NCBI GenBank assembly: GCA_032433595.1 | Contig: JASWJB010000071.1 | Span: forward strand, 62,001-126,000 | DNA length: 64,000 nucleotides | Source: Conoideocrella luteorostrata | Lineage: Eukaryota > Ascomycota > Sordariomycetes > Hypocreales > Clavicipitaceae | Direction: 5' to 3' | Shown: piece by piece, positions 33,693-46,326 of the stretch | Layout: each line of letters begins with the position of its first letter | Numbering within the stretch: the stretch's first letter is position 1 | The notes under the pieces: generated by a model | The model's database searches: none | Told to the model about the DNA's origin: nothing | What the model saw: the letters and a program-made list of their open reading frames with translations, nothing else | Program-made: the position numbers and the translations under genes

Positions 33693-36600
33693 TATGCAGT
33701 CTTGTTGAGTATAGATGAATAAACGTAAGGCAGCTTGTAACGCAAAAAAAGACGGATAACAAGCCTTCGTTTTGTGGTAATGTACGTCGTAATTACTATT
33801 AACGACGTGGACAACGCTTCCAAGCCAGCTGCAAGCAAAGTCCGAAAGAAGAATGAGAGAGAATCACGAGGGAAGAAAGATAATGAAGAGACCAGCTAAC
33901 GAAGAACTCAGAAAAAGGGACCAAGTGGGATGGGGTCTAGAGAGCGAGCACCAGCAGTTTTGAGAGCGGCGGCAAGAGGGCAGCAACGCAACCAGCAAAC
34001 AGCTCCTCATTCGACAGGCCGCAGGCGCCGACCTAGCACGACTGATGTGGAGACCATATGTAAAAGTGAGGTGTCAATGGCAAAGACGATGCATGGCAGC
34101 CGGCGGATAGAGCATATGGCTTCTGATAGGCACAGACGATGGCCAGATCAGGCGGATGGCTTGATTCAGTAGACGCCCACTCAGGGAGCCAAACGGATGT
34201 GGCGTCGAAGCGTCACCTTAGTCTTTACTTTGGCTGTATAGCAAGATTTAAATTCTGGGGCGTGTACTCCGTAGAGAATGGTAGTGATGTGGTGATGGCG
34301 AGCAGCGGAGTTGAGACAAGTTGAAAAGAGCGGACTTACACGAACTGTATCGGCCACAGCAGCGATGTTTGAGATATTTTCCTCACGCCGTCAAACACTA
34401 AGAGGCTTTGAAAAGAATCGACTCAAGGCGAAAGGCAAGCTCAAGAGGGGCCTGGGCCCATGTTTTTGATATGTGAGTTGACCTGCTCGAGTGCGTTGGC
34501 CGCGACTTGTCATACCAGCCGAGAGAAAACTTGCTGCTGCTTGCTGTCTTGCCGCTGGACCATGGAAGCGGGGGTAATGCAATACAATGCATATTCACCT
34601 TTCTCTGTTGCTGCAGCTGCTGCCACCGCCGCAGCCAGCAGAAATCAAAGCGCTCACGTTCCCACATGGGGCCAGCAAAAGCTTGCATCGCAAGAGCCCT
34701 CCGGCAGCTGAGTGGTGCAACGATGGTGAATTGGCGCCGGGGTGGGAGGTTGGTGGTGGTCGACGTGCCAGCAAGTCGATGTGGTTGGCTCTGGTTGCCA
34801 GATCCCTGCGGGCGGCTAACGGCTTTCCTACCCTCCATCTTTTCCATCGCCTCCGTGTCTGCGACGAGTCTGCGTGTCCCACTGTCGATGCAGATGCTGC
34901 CAGTGTGTCCATTGCCAAATGTAAAGGTTAAATGGAAGACTAGGCATGGTGTGCTGATGTTGCCGCTGGCTGGCTTGGCTCGCGAACCCTCTGATTGGCG
35001 GCGACCTGCAGTGGATTGGCTGGCCACGGCGGTCGGGGTGCGGGCTACGGCGGGGCTGCAGGGGGCCACAGAGGAGCTGGGATGCATTTTCAAACCAACA
35101 GGACCAATCACAGAACCATACGACGTGACGACTTGCTCGGTCCCTGCAACCATGCAACACCCGGGCGGCAAACCGCGCACCTAGATTCGCTGCACCGGTC
35201 CAGATAGCAAGCAGTCGAGGCAGCTAGTAACTAACTAACTACTCCGTGCTGTACTCGCAGATATGGAGAGACATTTGGCATGGGTGGTGTTCTACATTTG
35301 TCCTATGGCACAGAGGACCGCGTGAGGCTAGGTTCAGCTCCAATGCAGCCATTCGTTGCTCGTTTGAATATAGGTCTTGGCGATAACGTTGAATGATTAG
35401 CAACGCTTTGCCCGAAGCGATTTTATTTGCTGGATGCAAGAACGCTTTCCAGCCGGGTGGACCGGAAGCAGCGGGAGGGATCAGGAAGGATTTCGCGACA
35501 CTTGCACATCCGTTCATGAACCACTACAGTAAAACGTTAGTTATCAACCGGGCTGCTGGCAGCAATCCGTGATGTCTTCTTGAGATGTGTTGTGATACTA
35601 AATTTGACAGAAGAAATTCGGCACATCCCGATCAATCCATCGCGCAGCTCGCTCAATGACACCTTTGCTCAACACAAAACAGAAATTGAGGACTGTGGCG
35701 CCCAAGCCGAAGTATGAGCTCTGACCTAGTTAAGACCTTCTATCTGCAATAAGTACTCAGTACAAGCCAAAATGTAATAGTGCCACTTTCTATTTTTGGT
35801 TGGCTACCGGACAATCTTTCCAATGCCTTGAAGCCGCGTCGGTGGCAAAGTAAAGCCTCGCGGTCTCCTCTCCCGTTTCGCAGTATAAATTGCAAGCAAA
35901 CTAGTGCGAGATTATCATTGCACTCATATCAGGTTGACTATGCTACTTTTCTGAACACCTTACTACATGTGCACCCCGACAGAGGAACGCGGGATGGATT
36001 CTGCGATACCATCGTCACATTAGTACTCTTCTGGGTTGGACCTCACACACAAGGTTTCGGTATCCGGATCTGGTGCTGCAATTCTATACTCCTCTTGCGA
36101 CAGTGGTAACTCGTATTTATTCGCAATACTCCCACGTTGCTGCAATTAACAAATAGAGTATCAATATATGCCTTCTTAAAGCACCGAGAGGTCACAAACG
36201 AGGACCTTATACCACCGTGAATTCGGCCCACATACCACGGCTAGTTGGGCAGCAATCACAAGTATCGGACTGAAGGTAATCTTGACTGCGAGTTGCGCAT
36301 GACATTCGCCGTTGTTGCTCTGTCGGGTAGCATCACTCAGAGCAGGAAAGGCAAGGAGGGGATCGGGTGTGGAAAACTGCATATTAAACACCTAGCACGT
36401 TTGTAGGAAGTTTATAGGAGACGCAAAGGTTGGCAAATAGAGCCGGGATTCACTGGGTGAAAGATAGACGTAAGAAATAATAAAGCCTAAGAAGATGTCC
36501 ATAAATCCCTTATCACCCTATACCCCTTTGAATGCTATTCTATTAAACGCCAGAATGTGTCAGGGAATCGCAGACCTACATCACTTTTTGTACAGGCGAG

Positions 36601-37538
36601 GATAAAGGTAGCTGTATCGCTAACTATCTCTATAACGAAGAGCCTTTTATTTGACTTGATGCAGTGACTTAATGCAGTACGGGCCAGATACCTACCTCCT
36701 TCTACATCAGAAAATTGCTTCGAGTCGTAACATAGAGAAGTTCTTATATAAGTTAGAAGTACCTTTTAATTTGGCTTGTTCTAGTTGGTCCACACCTCAG
36801 TCCTCCATATACTTGAGGACTAACGGTCAAAGGAATAGGAAAACTCGCTGGAGAAAATAATCGACACCTCAGGGCATCCATCACGCCCTTACAGTACCTT
36901 ATATTACCTGAGTTACCTATTTTAGGTGATCGGTGTTTCAACATTCAGTACCATCACATCTCACCCCCCCAAACGCAGAGAAATGTAGGCAAATAATTGC
37001 TCTCTGGCTTATTTCGCCGCCACGAGGAATTTAGGACCGGCCGAGGCCCAAATACGAATAGTCCGCAGCGTGAAGAGCAGGCCCGAGAAAGAAGGACTAA
37101 ATTTGTGACTTTTCAGTATGATTTTTCGCAGCTTCTTCATGATGCAGTTTCATTCCATATTTTGTAGTTGTAGAGAGAATACAATCAGGCGAGGGGCAAC
37201 CTACTACCGACTTTCAACCGGGGAGGGGCACACGAGCTTGTTATCAGTTTATCAACCCCCAAAAGGACTAGCGTCGAGTCACATCTCAGTTGATGACTGC
37301 ACACGAGGAATTTTGACTACTTCAAGACGAAATCCCCCAGATTTGTGATCTTCGCGCAGCAACAAAAAGTGGTGGTCGGTCTACGTCAAAATTCCTCGAG
37401 GAGTTCAGTAATTCAATTTCCTGAGCTTAGCGACACCACATCCGTCACATTTTCCTCCCTTGGCGACCGAGTGCGAACGAGTTGCCAATTCATATCTCAA
37501 ACCGACAAACCGCCTGCCCCGCCAAAACCCTGCCCACC
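33693..37538. other. Gene-poor intergenic region, partly AT-rich
   Basis: The region spans 3.8 kb. The first half has a 260-codon open frame on the minus strand (34398-35180) overlapped by a 225-codon frame on the plus strand; both are of mixed composition with no motif and are not called. An exact TACTCCGTA is at 34265. The part from about 35.5 to 37.1 kb is AT-rich with many stops and may hold a decayed repeat. The last 400 bp are the eIF2 gamma promoter. Confidence 0.6.
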
Positions 37539-39239
37539 ATGTCGAACGGGGATCGCAAGTACGATGACTTGGACTCCGAGTCTGACTCTGGAGAGTCCAT
37601 CGAGCATAACGACATCGACGACGGCTTTGACGAAAAGCCTCTAAAATCAGCGCTGAAAAAATCCGCCGCCCCGGAGCCCGCTGTCCAAAGACCCCCGCTG
37701 CCGCCGCAAACCGATCCCAAAGACCTCGACGTCGCCAGCCTAACCCCCCTTACTCCTGAAATTATTGCTCGTCAAGCAACCATCAATATCGGTACGATTG
37801 GTCACGTCGCCCACGGAAAGTCCACAGTTGTCAAGGCTATTTCTGGTGTGCAGACCGTTCGTTTCAAGAACGAACTCATCCGAAACATTACCATCAAGCT
37901 GGGCTATGCCAACGCCAAGATTTACAAGTGCGATAATCCCGAGTGTCCTCGACCAGGATGCTACAGAAGCTACAAGAGTGAGAAGGAGGTCGATCCTCCT
38001 TGCGAACGTGATGGATGCAGCGGTACCTACAGATTGTTGAGACACGTCTCGTAAGTCTTTCCTACTTTCTCGGCAAGATATGTCTCTTGTCACGCCTTGG
38101 CACATATCAGACTAACGTGAGCAAATCATATAGATTCGTCGATTGCCCTGGTCACGATATTCTCATGAGCACTATGTTGTCAGGTGCCGCCGTCATGGAC
38201 GCTGCTCTGCTTCTAATCGCCGGCAACGAATCTTGCCCCCAGCCCCAGACCTCTGAGCACTTGGCCGCTATTGAGATCATGAAGTTGGACAAAATCATCA
38301 TCCTGCAGAATAAGGTTGATTTGATGAGAGAAGAGGCAGCTCAGCAACAGTACGAGTCTATCCTCAAGTTCATCCGAGGAACCGTCGCTGGGAAGTCACC
38401 AGTCATCCCCATCTCCGCTCAGCTAAAGTTCAACATTGATGCCGTCAATGAGGCCATCGTCAACACCATTCCTGTTCCCCCCAGAGATTTCACCATGGAT
38501 CCCCACATGATTGTTATTCGATCATTTGACGTCAACAAACCCGGTGCTGAGATTGACGACCTTAAGGGTGGTGTTGCTGGTGGCAGTATCTTGCACGGTG
38601 TCGTCAAGCTCGGCGACGAGATTGAAATCCGGCCTGGTATTGTCTCTCGTGATGATAGCGGTGCCCTGAAGTGCACTCCTATCTTCTCTCGCGTCGTGAC
38701 TCTCAACTCCGAAGCCAACGACCTCAAATACGCCGTTCCCGGCGGCCTCATCGGTGTTGGTACCCGCATCGATCCTACCCTCTGCCGAGCTGATCGTCTC
38801 GTTGGTTTCGTCCTCGGTCTCAAGGGCAGACTTCCCGAGATCTACAGCGAAATCGAAGTCAATTTCTACCTGCTGCGCCGTCTTCTCGGTGTACGGACCG
38901 CCGACGGCAAGCAGGCTAAGGTTGCTAAGCTCGCTCAGAACGAGTTTATCATGGTCAACATTGGTTCCACCTCCACCGGTGCCAAGGTTGCTGCTATAAA
39001 GAATGATGCCGCCAAGCTTGTCCTCGTCAGCCCTGCCTGCACTAACATTGGCGAAAAAGTCGCCCTCAGCCGACGTATCGAAAAGCACTGGCGTCTTATC
39101 GGATGGGCTACAATCACTGCGTAAGTCTCATATTACACAGTCATTTCCTCGGCTCCCCCAAGGGGCCGAAATCGAAATACATTGAGAAAGCTAACATGTC
39201 GTCGCTAGTGGTGTCACTCTGGAGCCCAGCACATCCTAA
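37539..39239 (+). CDS. gcd11: Translation initiation factor eIF2 subunit gamma
   Basis: Exons 37539-38050, 38134-39120 and 39209-39239 give 509 residues. After an acidic N-terminal extension (about 75 residues) comes a GTPase domain with G1 GHVAHGKST (88-96), G3 DCPGH (174-178) and G4 NKVD (230-233). A zinc-ribbon insert typical of eIF2 gamma has Cys131, Cys136, Cys155 and Cys160. The two beta-barrel domains follow and end with [20 protein letters not shown]. The subunit binds GTP and initiator Met-tRNA in the ternary complex. The last exon codes only ten codons including the stop; its phase and conserved ending support it. Confidence 0.98.
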
Positions 39240-39614
39240 GTTAGGGACGTATGATTATGATGATGGGATGAGGAGCGTATATGCTGTGGAAGTCGGTTAA
39301 ACAAAAGTGTTCCAGATGCTAAAATGCTGTAGAAGAGTATTCATGGGTGTTCATTCCAGAGGCGGCTGGCGCTAAACGGGGTCGGTTAAAAGAACAAAGG
39401 TAGTCTGCTGAGCGGTCGGAGAGCAGGATATGGCAGGAACACCGGGCATCACTTGGAGCCCCAAGTTGCTAGGCCAGCCGTGGAGTTTTGGGCTCTCTGC
39501 AAGGACATTGTGGGATTCAAACCCCATCTTGCAATATTAGTTAAGGCAAGGATATACACACCAATTCAGCTAGACCAATCCAAACTTCAAACTTTGGACA
39601 TCATCGCCCTCTCA
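39240..39614. other. Convergent 3' region
   Basis: It contains the 3' flanks of the eIF2 gamma and Laa2-like genes. No other gene was recognised. Confidence 0.6.
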
Positions 39615-41024
39615 TTATTTCCTTACTTTTCGTGCATGTTTAACTAGATTCTCTATTACTCCTTCAAACGCCTCTCTGTCTCCTATTTTCTCATCCGTTC
39701 GTTTGCGCCAGTATTCCAAAACTTCTTTGGCCGTTCCTTGCATTGCCTCCAGTTTGGAAACGTGTTCTTTTAATTCTTCATTCGTCATGCCATCCAGAGC
39801 TTCATCCGTCGTCATACAGAGATATCGTGCCGCCACCAAGTCCAACTCAGGTTCGGGGGGTGGTCCCTTCCTCTTCTTAGAGCCAGTGGGCTTCCCTTGG
39901 GTGTCTACTGATGTTGACGAAACATTTCCTTCACCCTGTCGCAGCCGCGATGCGGATCTTGAATCGCTTGATGTCCTAGGTGAATGTGCCCGCAGATTAA
40001 GAGAGGGTAGGATAAGTTTCTTTTGTTTAGACGCTGGGAGAATCTCGTCCAGGTCAACGGGGACGCCTAGAGACACTAGGAATAGGCGCCGAGTGCGAGA
40101 GCGGATCCAGTCAGGGGGGGCCAGTGGAGGAGGTGCAACAAGCTGAGACCACAGTGAGGCGGATCGTGGTGTTAAGAACATAGATGACTCTTTGTGAAGG
40201 ATTTGAGGAGGGGGGGAAACAAGCTCTTCGGGAGGGAAAAGATTGTCCAAGCATGGCTCAGTTGCGGACAAGATCTCGTCAGCCCCTAGGCCGTCAAAGT
40301 CGGGTATCGACTGGTCACAGGGTCAGGATATTTTTATTCGTGATTCAGGACTTGATAATTCTTACAAATGGTAATTGATATGGCTGAACAGGCGGCGGAC
40401 GCTGTGAGGCAGCCGCTGTGGGTTGTGGTTGCTGAAAGCCATCTTGGAAGTCATCAAAGTCGTCGTCATGGCCACCTTCGAAATCGTCAAAATCGTCACC
40501 AAATTCATCGTCTTGGTCGGCATCTACACTGTCCTCTCCAGTATCGCTCTCAAGCTCTAGTGTAATGTCGGGCTTGGCATCGACGCTGGAGAACCCTTTT
40601 GGTGATGGCCTGTCGTCGTCAGACCATACTGGATCCAGGACGGTCATTGGGATCTCTTGTGTTGGCGTAGCGGTAGGTGTGATGGAGTTCTCTGAGTCTT
40701 TCGCAACTGCAATTTCGTCGGGCTGTGCATCGGATTCTCTCATCTTGTACGCTTCTGTACCTGGAACTTCGCCGTGGGAGGGGCTTGAATCAACTTTCTC
40801 TACTCGCGTCTTCGGTATCGGTGAGCTGATATGGGGCGTCATAGGCGCCGACTGTGCATCTGTGAACTGATCGTCTGAGTCTGATGATTCTGGCTCAGCT
40901 GTAATTGGTGTTAGCATTTCAGGATCGTGATTTGAAGGTTCCGTGCAAGCGTACATAGATGATGAGCCCCCGGGTCAGCCTTGTTCATGTTCGGCGGGGG
41001 TTCCAGTCCCTCAGATGTAGCCAT
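39615..41024 (-). CDS. Laa2-like protein (AP-1/clathrin accessory factor), acidic FGDDF-type motifs
   Basis: Exons 41024-40955, 40898-40366 and 40310-39615 code 432 residues. The first intron (GTACGC to TTACAG, with branch site TGCTAAC) removes a downstream ATG at 40956 that otherwise looks like a start. The protein begins MATSEGLEPPP and goes through SEPESSDSDDQFTDAQSAP to a conserved block, HGEVPGTEAYKMRESDAQPDE. An Asp/Phe cluster, DDEFGDDFDDFEGGHDDDF and on, follows; such motifs bind the gamma-adaptin ear. The C-terminus has a coiled region (EELKEHVSKLEAMQGTAKEVLEYW). The layout matches the DUF5102 family of yeast Laa2, which helps recruit AP-1 to Golgi and endosomal membranes. Assignment rests on motifs and layout, so moderate confidence. 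Confidence 0.75.
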
Positions 41025-41841
41025 TGCTGATGAATGATATCTTTTACGGCTTTTGATGTAACTGAAATTGGAGTATGGCGGTGGTATCGAAGAATATCTT
41101 GCTGGTGAGGTGGAGAGGCTAAAAGGAGCTCGTATTAGGTTTACCAGGCTCAGATGCCGCTTCACTCGAGTGTTTAGCTCAAATGCTTAGCTCTGTCCCA
41201 TGTCGGATCAAAGGTAATGTTCGAGGCTATCCATATAAATCTGCCGCCAAATTACCGGTATCAGTAATTTGTCTCTTATATCTTATCCTTTGATGTGGAG
41301 AGAGGATAAACAGACTGGGCAGTGCAATGGCGATTGCAGGAGTCGAGGGTCTTGCCCATCACGTGGGGCTCATCAACTGGAGTCTGGACTGGTCGCAAAA
41401 GCTTGGGCAGCTTGGAGTCCAAGAATAGCGAGCCGGTGAAATGCGAGGAACTCGACGGTACGTACCTCCGGCCGCCCCAAGTGCCCCAAGCTTTACTCCG
41501 TACGGAGTACGGCGCGCTGGAGTTCAACGCAGCCTGGCGGCGCGTGGAGCTGGAAAGCAATCACCACAAAAAAAAGCTCCCAACCGCCAACCGTCATCTG
41601 CCATCTGCCATTTGCCGCCCGTTTCGCGCAAGCTTTTTGTTGCCTCGACGATTGACCCTCCACCGTATCGACTTGCAAATCGGGGTGATCCTCTCAACAT
41701 CCTGTTTAAGAGTTGTGTCAGCATCTTGCACTGGCATGGTAACCTTCTGAGCATTGAAAATCTCACTTCGCGGCGCTCTCACTCCCTCTATCACGAGTAA
41801 CGACTACGAAGAATCGACCAGTCTTCCACCGTCAAAACACC
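41025..41841. other. Divergent promoter between the Laa2-like gene and nsp1
   Basis: It contains no gene. A perfect 16-bp palindrome TACTCCGTACGGAGTA lies at 41494-41509, made of two overlapping copies of the dispersed motif. Confidence 0.7.
41494..41509. repeat. Perfect 16-bp palindrome of the TACGGAGTA family
   Basis: TACTCCGTACGGAGTA reads the same on both strands. It lies about 330 bp upstream of the nsp1 start codon. Confidence 0.95.
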
Positions 41842-44071
41842 ATGGCGTTCGCCTTCGGAACTCAGGGCTCATCGAGCGCGCCCTCAAATAATTCGACCAG
41901 TACAGCACCAGCATCAGGTGGCCTCTTTGGTAGTGCCTCTGGAGGTACTCCGTCGTTCTCTTTCGGTTCTGCTGGTGGCACTACTGGCAATAACACAACA
42001 CCATCCAACAATGGCGGCTCTCTCTTCGGTCAGAAGCCAGCCGGAGGCGAGCAGAAGCCCGCGGGTAGCCTATTTGGCGGCGCTGCCTCATCTACAAACA
42101 CAAATTCGGCCTTTAGCTCTGGCGGTGGGTTATTTGCAGGCTCTTCTGCAACTCCATCAACTGGGGCAAACAATGCATCGTCCACACCCACGTCAGCGGC
42201 GCCTTCATCCGGAGGAATGTTTGGGGCAGCCAGCGGTTCTTCCAGCACAACTCCTACGTTAGGTAACAATTTGTTCAGTGGTGGTGGTGGTGCCAAGCCA
42301 GCTTCAGGCAGCATGTTTGGAGGCGGCGCATCTTCGTCAGGCACGTCTCTGTTTGGCGCTCAAAGCAATGCTTCTCAAGGACAAAGTACAACAACAACCG
42401 CAGCGCCAGCATCTGGTTTATTCGCGAAGTCAGGAAATTCTCTGTTTGGTAACAAGGCCAACACAACCCCAGATGCGCCTTCGGGGACCGCTCCCACGGC
42501 AACGCCAGCTAAACCTTTCCTTTCGCTCCCTTCGACAACGCCTGCCGGAGCCCCTCCAGCTGATACATCCAAGCCAGCTTCTATGTCAGGGACCTCTGCT
42601 GGTGGACTTTTTGGAGGTGCGGCCAAGCCAGCGACTTCAGTAACGTCAACATCGACAACCCCAGCTGCGTCCGGCCTGTTTGGAGGCGCACAAACTGGTA
42701 GCGGCTCATCAGGCGGTGGATTCTTTGGAAACAAGCCTACGTCTACGACTGGAACATCTGCTGGTGGCATGTTCGGCGGTGCAACCAGCAGCAGCACGCC
42801 AACTACGTCAGCAGGATCCGTTACTGGTACAGCTGCTGCAGGATCTGCTGGCTCATTATTCGGTGCGAAAACTACTGCTGCCGCCTCTGGGGCTCCATCC
42901 TTGACAACTACAAGCGGCAGTCTCTTTAGCGGCGGCGCTGCCAGCTCTACTGCGGCAACATCGTCCGCGACGACAACAAGCGCCTCACCCGGGGGCTTAT
43001 TTGCAAACAAGCCGGCTACTGCAACAACTTCAACCGCGGCTCCATCCACCACCTCCAACGCGGGCAGTCTCTTTGGCGGGAACCAGTCATCTACGGCCGC
43101 GGCATCAAAGCCAGCTTCCTCTCTGTTCGGCGGTGGAGCAGCAACAACGAATGCTGCACAGCCTGCTTCTACAACTGCTCCAACAACCGGCACCGCACCA
43201 GCAGCATCCACAACATCGGCAGGAGGGCTATTTGGGGCCAAGCCTGCTTCAGACGCAGTGAACAAAGACGGCGAAAAAAGTAAAGAGGAACCTAAATCTA
43301 CCTCTCAAAATGGCACAGCCAATCCACTAGGGGCATCCACAACGGGACCTACATCACAGATGGCCAGGCTTAAGAACAAGACCATGGAAGACATTGTCAC
43401 TCGGTGGGCTTCCGATTTGACAAAATATCAGAAAGAATTCAAAGAACAGGCCACCGCCGTTTCCAGCTGGGACCGCAGTTTGGTTGATAATGGAGAGAAG
43501 ATTCAGAAGCTGTACCTTGATACTTTCGAGGCCGAGCGAGCCAGTCACGAGATTGAGCGCCAACTTGCCGCTGTTGAGGGTCAACAAGAAGAGCTTGAGG
43601 CTTGGTTGAATCGATATGAATCAGAAGTTCAAGACATGTTTGCCAAGCAAGTTGGGCCAGGAGAACAGCTCGCCGGCCCAGATCAAGAGCGTGAGCGCAC
43701 ATATAAACTGGCAGAAAAGCTGACACAGCAGCTGGATGAGAAGTCTCGGGATCTCTCCAAGATGGTAAAGGAAATCAATGACATTTCGGGGACTTTAAGC
43801 AAGGGAGCCAAGGCTGAGGATCCGGTAAGTCACCTCATTGATTATATATCTCTTGTTCCTTTGCTAATATCTCGCGTTATAGCTAAGCCAGATTGTGCGG
43901 GTTCTCAACAGCCATCTCACACAGCTGCAGTGGATCGACGTAAATGCTTCTGCCTTGCAAGCTAAGGTGACGGCTGCGCAGAAGTCTGCCAGCTCTCTCA
44001 GCAACCACTATGCTGGGCCGGAGGGTGATGCTGCCGAGGGGTTTTATCGTTCATACTACGGACGTCGATAA
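41842..44071 (+). CDS. nsp1: FG-repeat nucleoporin Nsp1 (Nup62 homologue)
   Basis: Exons 41842-43824 and 43883-44071 give 723 residues. Residues 1 to about 480 are a low-complexity FG domain with many GLFG, SLFG and GMFG units separated by Ser/Thr/Ala linkers. A short charged linker leads to the Nsp1_C coiled-coil domain from about 506 (MARLKNKTMEDIVTRWASDL and on). This forms the trimeric coiled coil of the central channel with Nup57 and Nup49, and other Nsp1 pools sit in the Nup82 complex. The second exon completes the coiled coil (LSQIVRVLNSHLTQLQWID) and ends in SYYGRR. The long open frames on the opposite strand are shadows of the repetitive codons. Confidence 0.96.
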
Positions 44072-44420
44072 CTAACAGGCTCGGAACCGGCTTGACTCTT
44101 TGGGCTATTTAATGGAGTTTTTAAGGATTGCAATAGGGCAGGTGACACAGTAGGGGAATCACATTTATGGCGAAGAAAATTATGCAGACACAGAGCTGAA
44201 ATATTTTCGTAACTCAGAGAGTAGAGCGTTGATATTTGTACACTAGCTTAGACAATGACCAGAAAAAAAAGGTGACAAGGGTTCTTTTGTGATCATATTT
44301 GATGCCATATTTCTCTCTTTCATTATTCCTCCGTCAAGTTGTAGAGCGTAACGTACGGTAATAAATCGATGTCGGGATGTCTGAAGCTTTAAAGGTAGCA
44401 CGCCTGTGGACTTGCCCACT
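44072..44420. other. Convergent 3' region between nsp1 and the ATPase inhibitor gene
   Basis: Only 3' flanks were recognised here. Confidence 0.55.
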
Positions 44421-44915
44421 TTAGTTCTTCTCACCACCCTGGTCCTTGGTGATATCGTCACTATGTAGCGATGCGTCAGTGTCCAAAAAATTCATCGCGG
44501 TAACATGGGAACTATTAGAAATGCAAGGATTTCCCAAACTAACATGTGGTCAGCCAGGCGTTTAAGGTGCTGCTGCTGTTCAGCGAGCTTGTTCTTGAGC
44601 TCAATGAGCTTCTCCTTCTCGCGCTGACGGATAGCAAGGTCCTCGCTGGCGCGCTCGCGGCGCTGGAAGGCATCACTGCGTTGTCACGCTCTCGGTCAGC
44701 TATTGAACAGGTTCCAATTGGTAGTGGTGAAATTGACGATTTCCCACTGTCGCGATTGGTTGGCTAATGCTAGGCTAAGCAACTCACCCTCGGCCACCAG
44801 TCTTGGGGGGAGCACCGGTGTCACCCTCAGCCATAGCTCGAGCGGTGGTGGTGAAGGTAGCTCGGAGGGGACGGAAAGCGGCCGCCTTGGTCTTGGTAAA
44901 AGTTGTGCGAAGCAT
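44421..44915 (-). CDS. inh1: Mitochondrial F1-ATPase inhibitor protein (IF1/Inh1 family)
   Basis: Exons 44915-44788, 44675-44544 and 44460-44421 give 99 residues. The first 27 or so form an arginine- and threonine-rich mitochondrial presequence without acidic residues (MLRTTFTKTKAAAFRPLRAT). The mature part has the IATP signature: a glycine-rich stretch (TGAPPKTGGRGDAF) then RRERASEDLAIRQREKEKLIELK, which is the inhibitory helix, followed by a long charged helix (NKLAEQQQHLKRLADHI) that dimerises. IF1 blocks ATP hydrolysis by the F1 motor when the membrane potential falls. The exon junctions were set by phase, and the gene is too split to appear as a single long frame. Confidence 0.9.
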
Positions 44916-46302
44916 GTTGGGCAGAATTGAGGTGATGTGGACGGGCGAGGGAATAGAAAAACTACCTGATGGTGGTGTCGTAGGACGTTGGCATATGACG
45001 TGCGGGCGACAGGAAGCTGGGAGCTGGGGTGGTCTGACCTTTCGTCTGCGCGAACCTCACTGGTCGGAGCTGCGAGATAGAGCGATACCTTGAAATAGCT
45101 GTGTGCGGTGTGCAGGAGCGGGTATATTTGCAACAGCAAGCCGTGGGGCTGACTTTTGCGGACCCGAGGCATTCCACCGGCATGGGCAACGGCCGACAAC
45201 GCAGTGAGGAAGACACAAACACGGGATTTTCTTGCGACTTATTTGAGCGTATATATACTGCATATTTCAGTACTTTTAGAGTGTGTTTCCGTGTGACCAT
45301 TGTAGCAAACCATGCTCTGGCGTCACAAATGGTTTTAATATCCATATAGTGGCAACTCCGTACCTGAATATGATCAGCATTCTCGAGTGACTCGGTCTTC
45401 TGTGGCCTGAACATTGCTACAAAATAAATACACCACGCCTGCAGCATAAAACCATTGTAGATATAAACTACAACAATGCTCTTCTCAATATCAGTCATGG
45501 CCGTTGGAAGATCAAGGGGGTGTTACAACTAACTATAAGGAGCCGCAGCCTACGAAACTGGTGTCGAATTACGACGCCGGTTGCGGGCCTGTAACCCCTT
45601 TTTCTCTGTATTCTATGTCTTTTTTTTTTTTTTTTTTTTCTTGCGTCAACCAAAAATTCCTGCATCTCCGTCCACCCAGGATGTCGTTGACTTTCATATT
45701 TTTGGTATTTGTTTTATTTTATTTGAACACCGAACACTCCCTACAGTAGTTTGTCATGGGGGCACAGTGTACTGGTACATACATGATTTTCTTATGCCCC
45801 ACATAGCATCCACTCAGTTGACCGGCATAACCTATGCCTCATGTTGACAGGGCGGTTGTTCCTCTGTAGGGAGTTCGAAGTCTGACAAGGTGAAGCGGGC
45901 ATCGGACTTTTGATTGAGGCTCACCACCTCAAGGTTCACTCCCATCAATGGCGCCCTCAAACGGAGGCTCAAGAGGACGAGAGAGAATATCTGATTAAAC
46001 GACGCCTAATATGTGAAGGCGTCTCTTTTGATAATGCACATCATATTCAATGCACTGCGTCTTGTTTTCAACATGTTAAGTGCGAATGTATATTTAAATT
46101 GCGCGGTGACAAGTATCGGGTAGGGAGGGTCCATGACTACTTGGGAGTACAGCAAGTCTGGCGTCACCAGTCCAGAGAGTGAGATCATTGATGAGGTGGT
46201 CAGTACTTGCTCGATCGGTGCAATCAGGTGGGGTGCTGGAGGGCAAACCACATCGACACGCGTATACAGTACTTGCGATCCACCTGGAGAATGTACTGCA
46301 GT

Positions 46303-46326
46303 GAGGTATGGAGTACTCCATACCTC
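46303..46326. repeat. Perfect 24-bp palindrome
   Basis: GAGGTATGGAGT at 46303-46314 is an exact reverse complement of ACTCCATACCTC at 46315-46326, with no spacer. The core GGAGTACTCC is a variant of the TACGGAGTA family motif. Confidence 0.95.

Noticed and set aside
34398..35180. 260-codon minus-strand frame overlapping a 225-codon plus-strand frame
   Set aside because: Both strands are open because stops are sparse in this GC-richer patch. Neither frame shows domains, a good start or introns. I leave it as a weak possibility only.
39503..39530. tRNA-like T-arm string (GGATTCAAACCCC)
   Set aside because: No matching acceptor stem, D-arm or anticodon arm could be fitted around it.
42375..43265. 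296-codon minus-strand frame inside nsp1
   Set aside because: It is low-complexity Ala/Pro/Val text produced by reading the FG-repeat codons backwards.
45618..45640. Poly-T tract as the end of a retroelement
   Set aside because: No coding remains or target duplications flank it.
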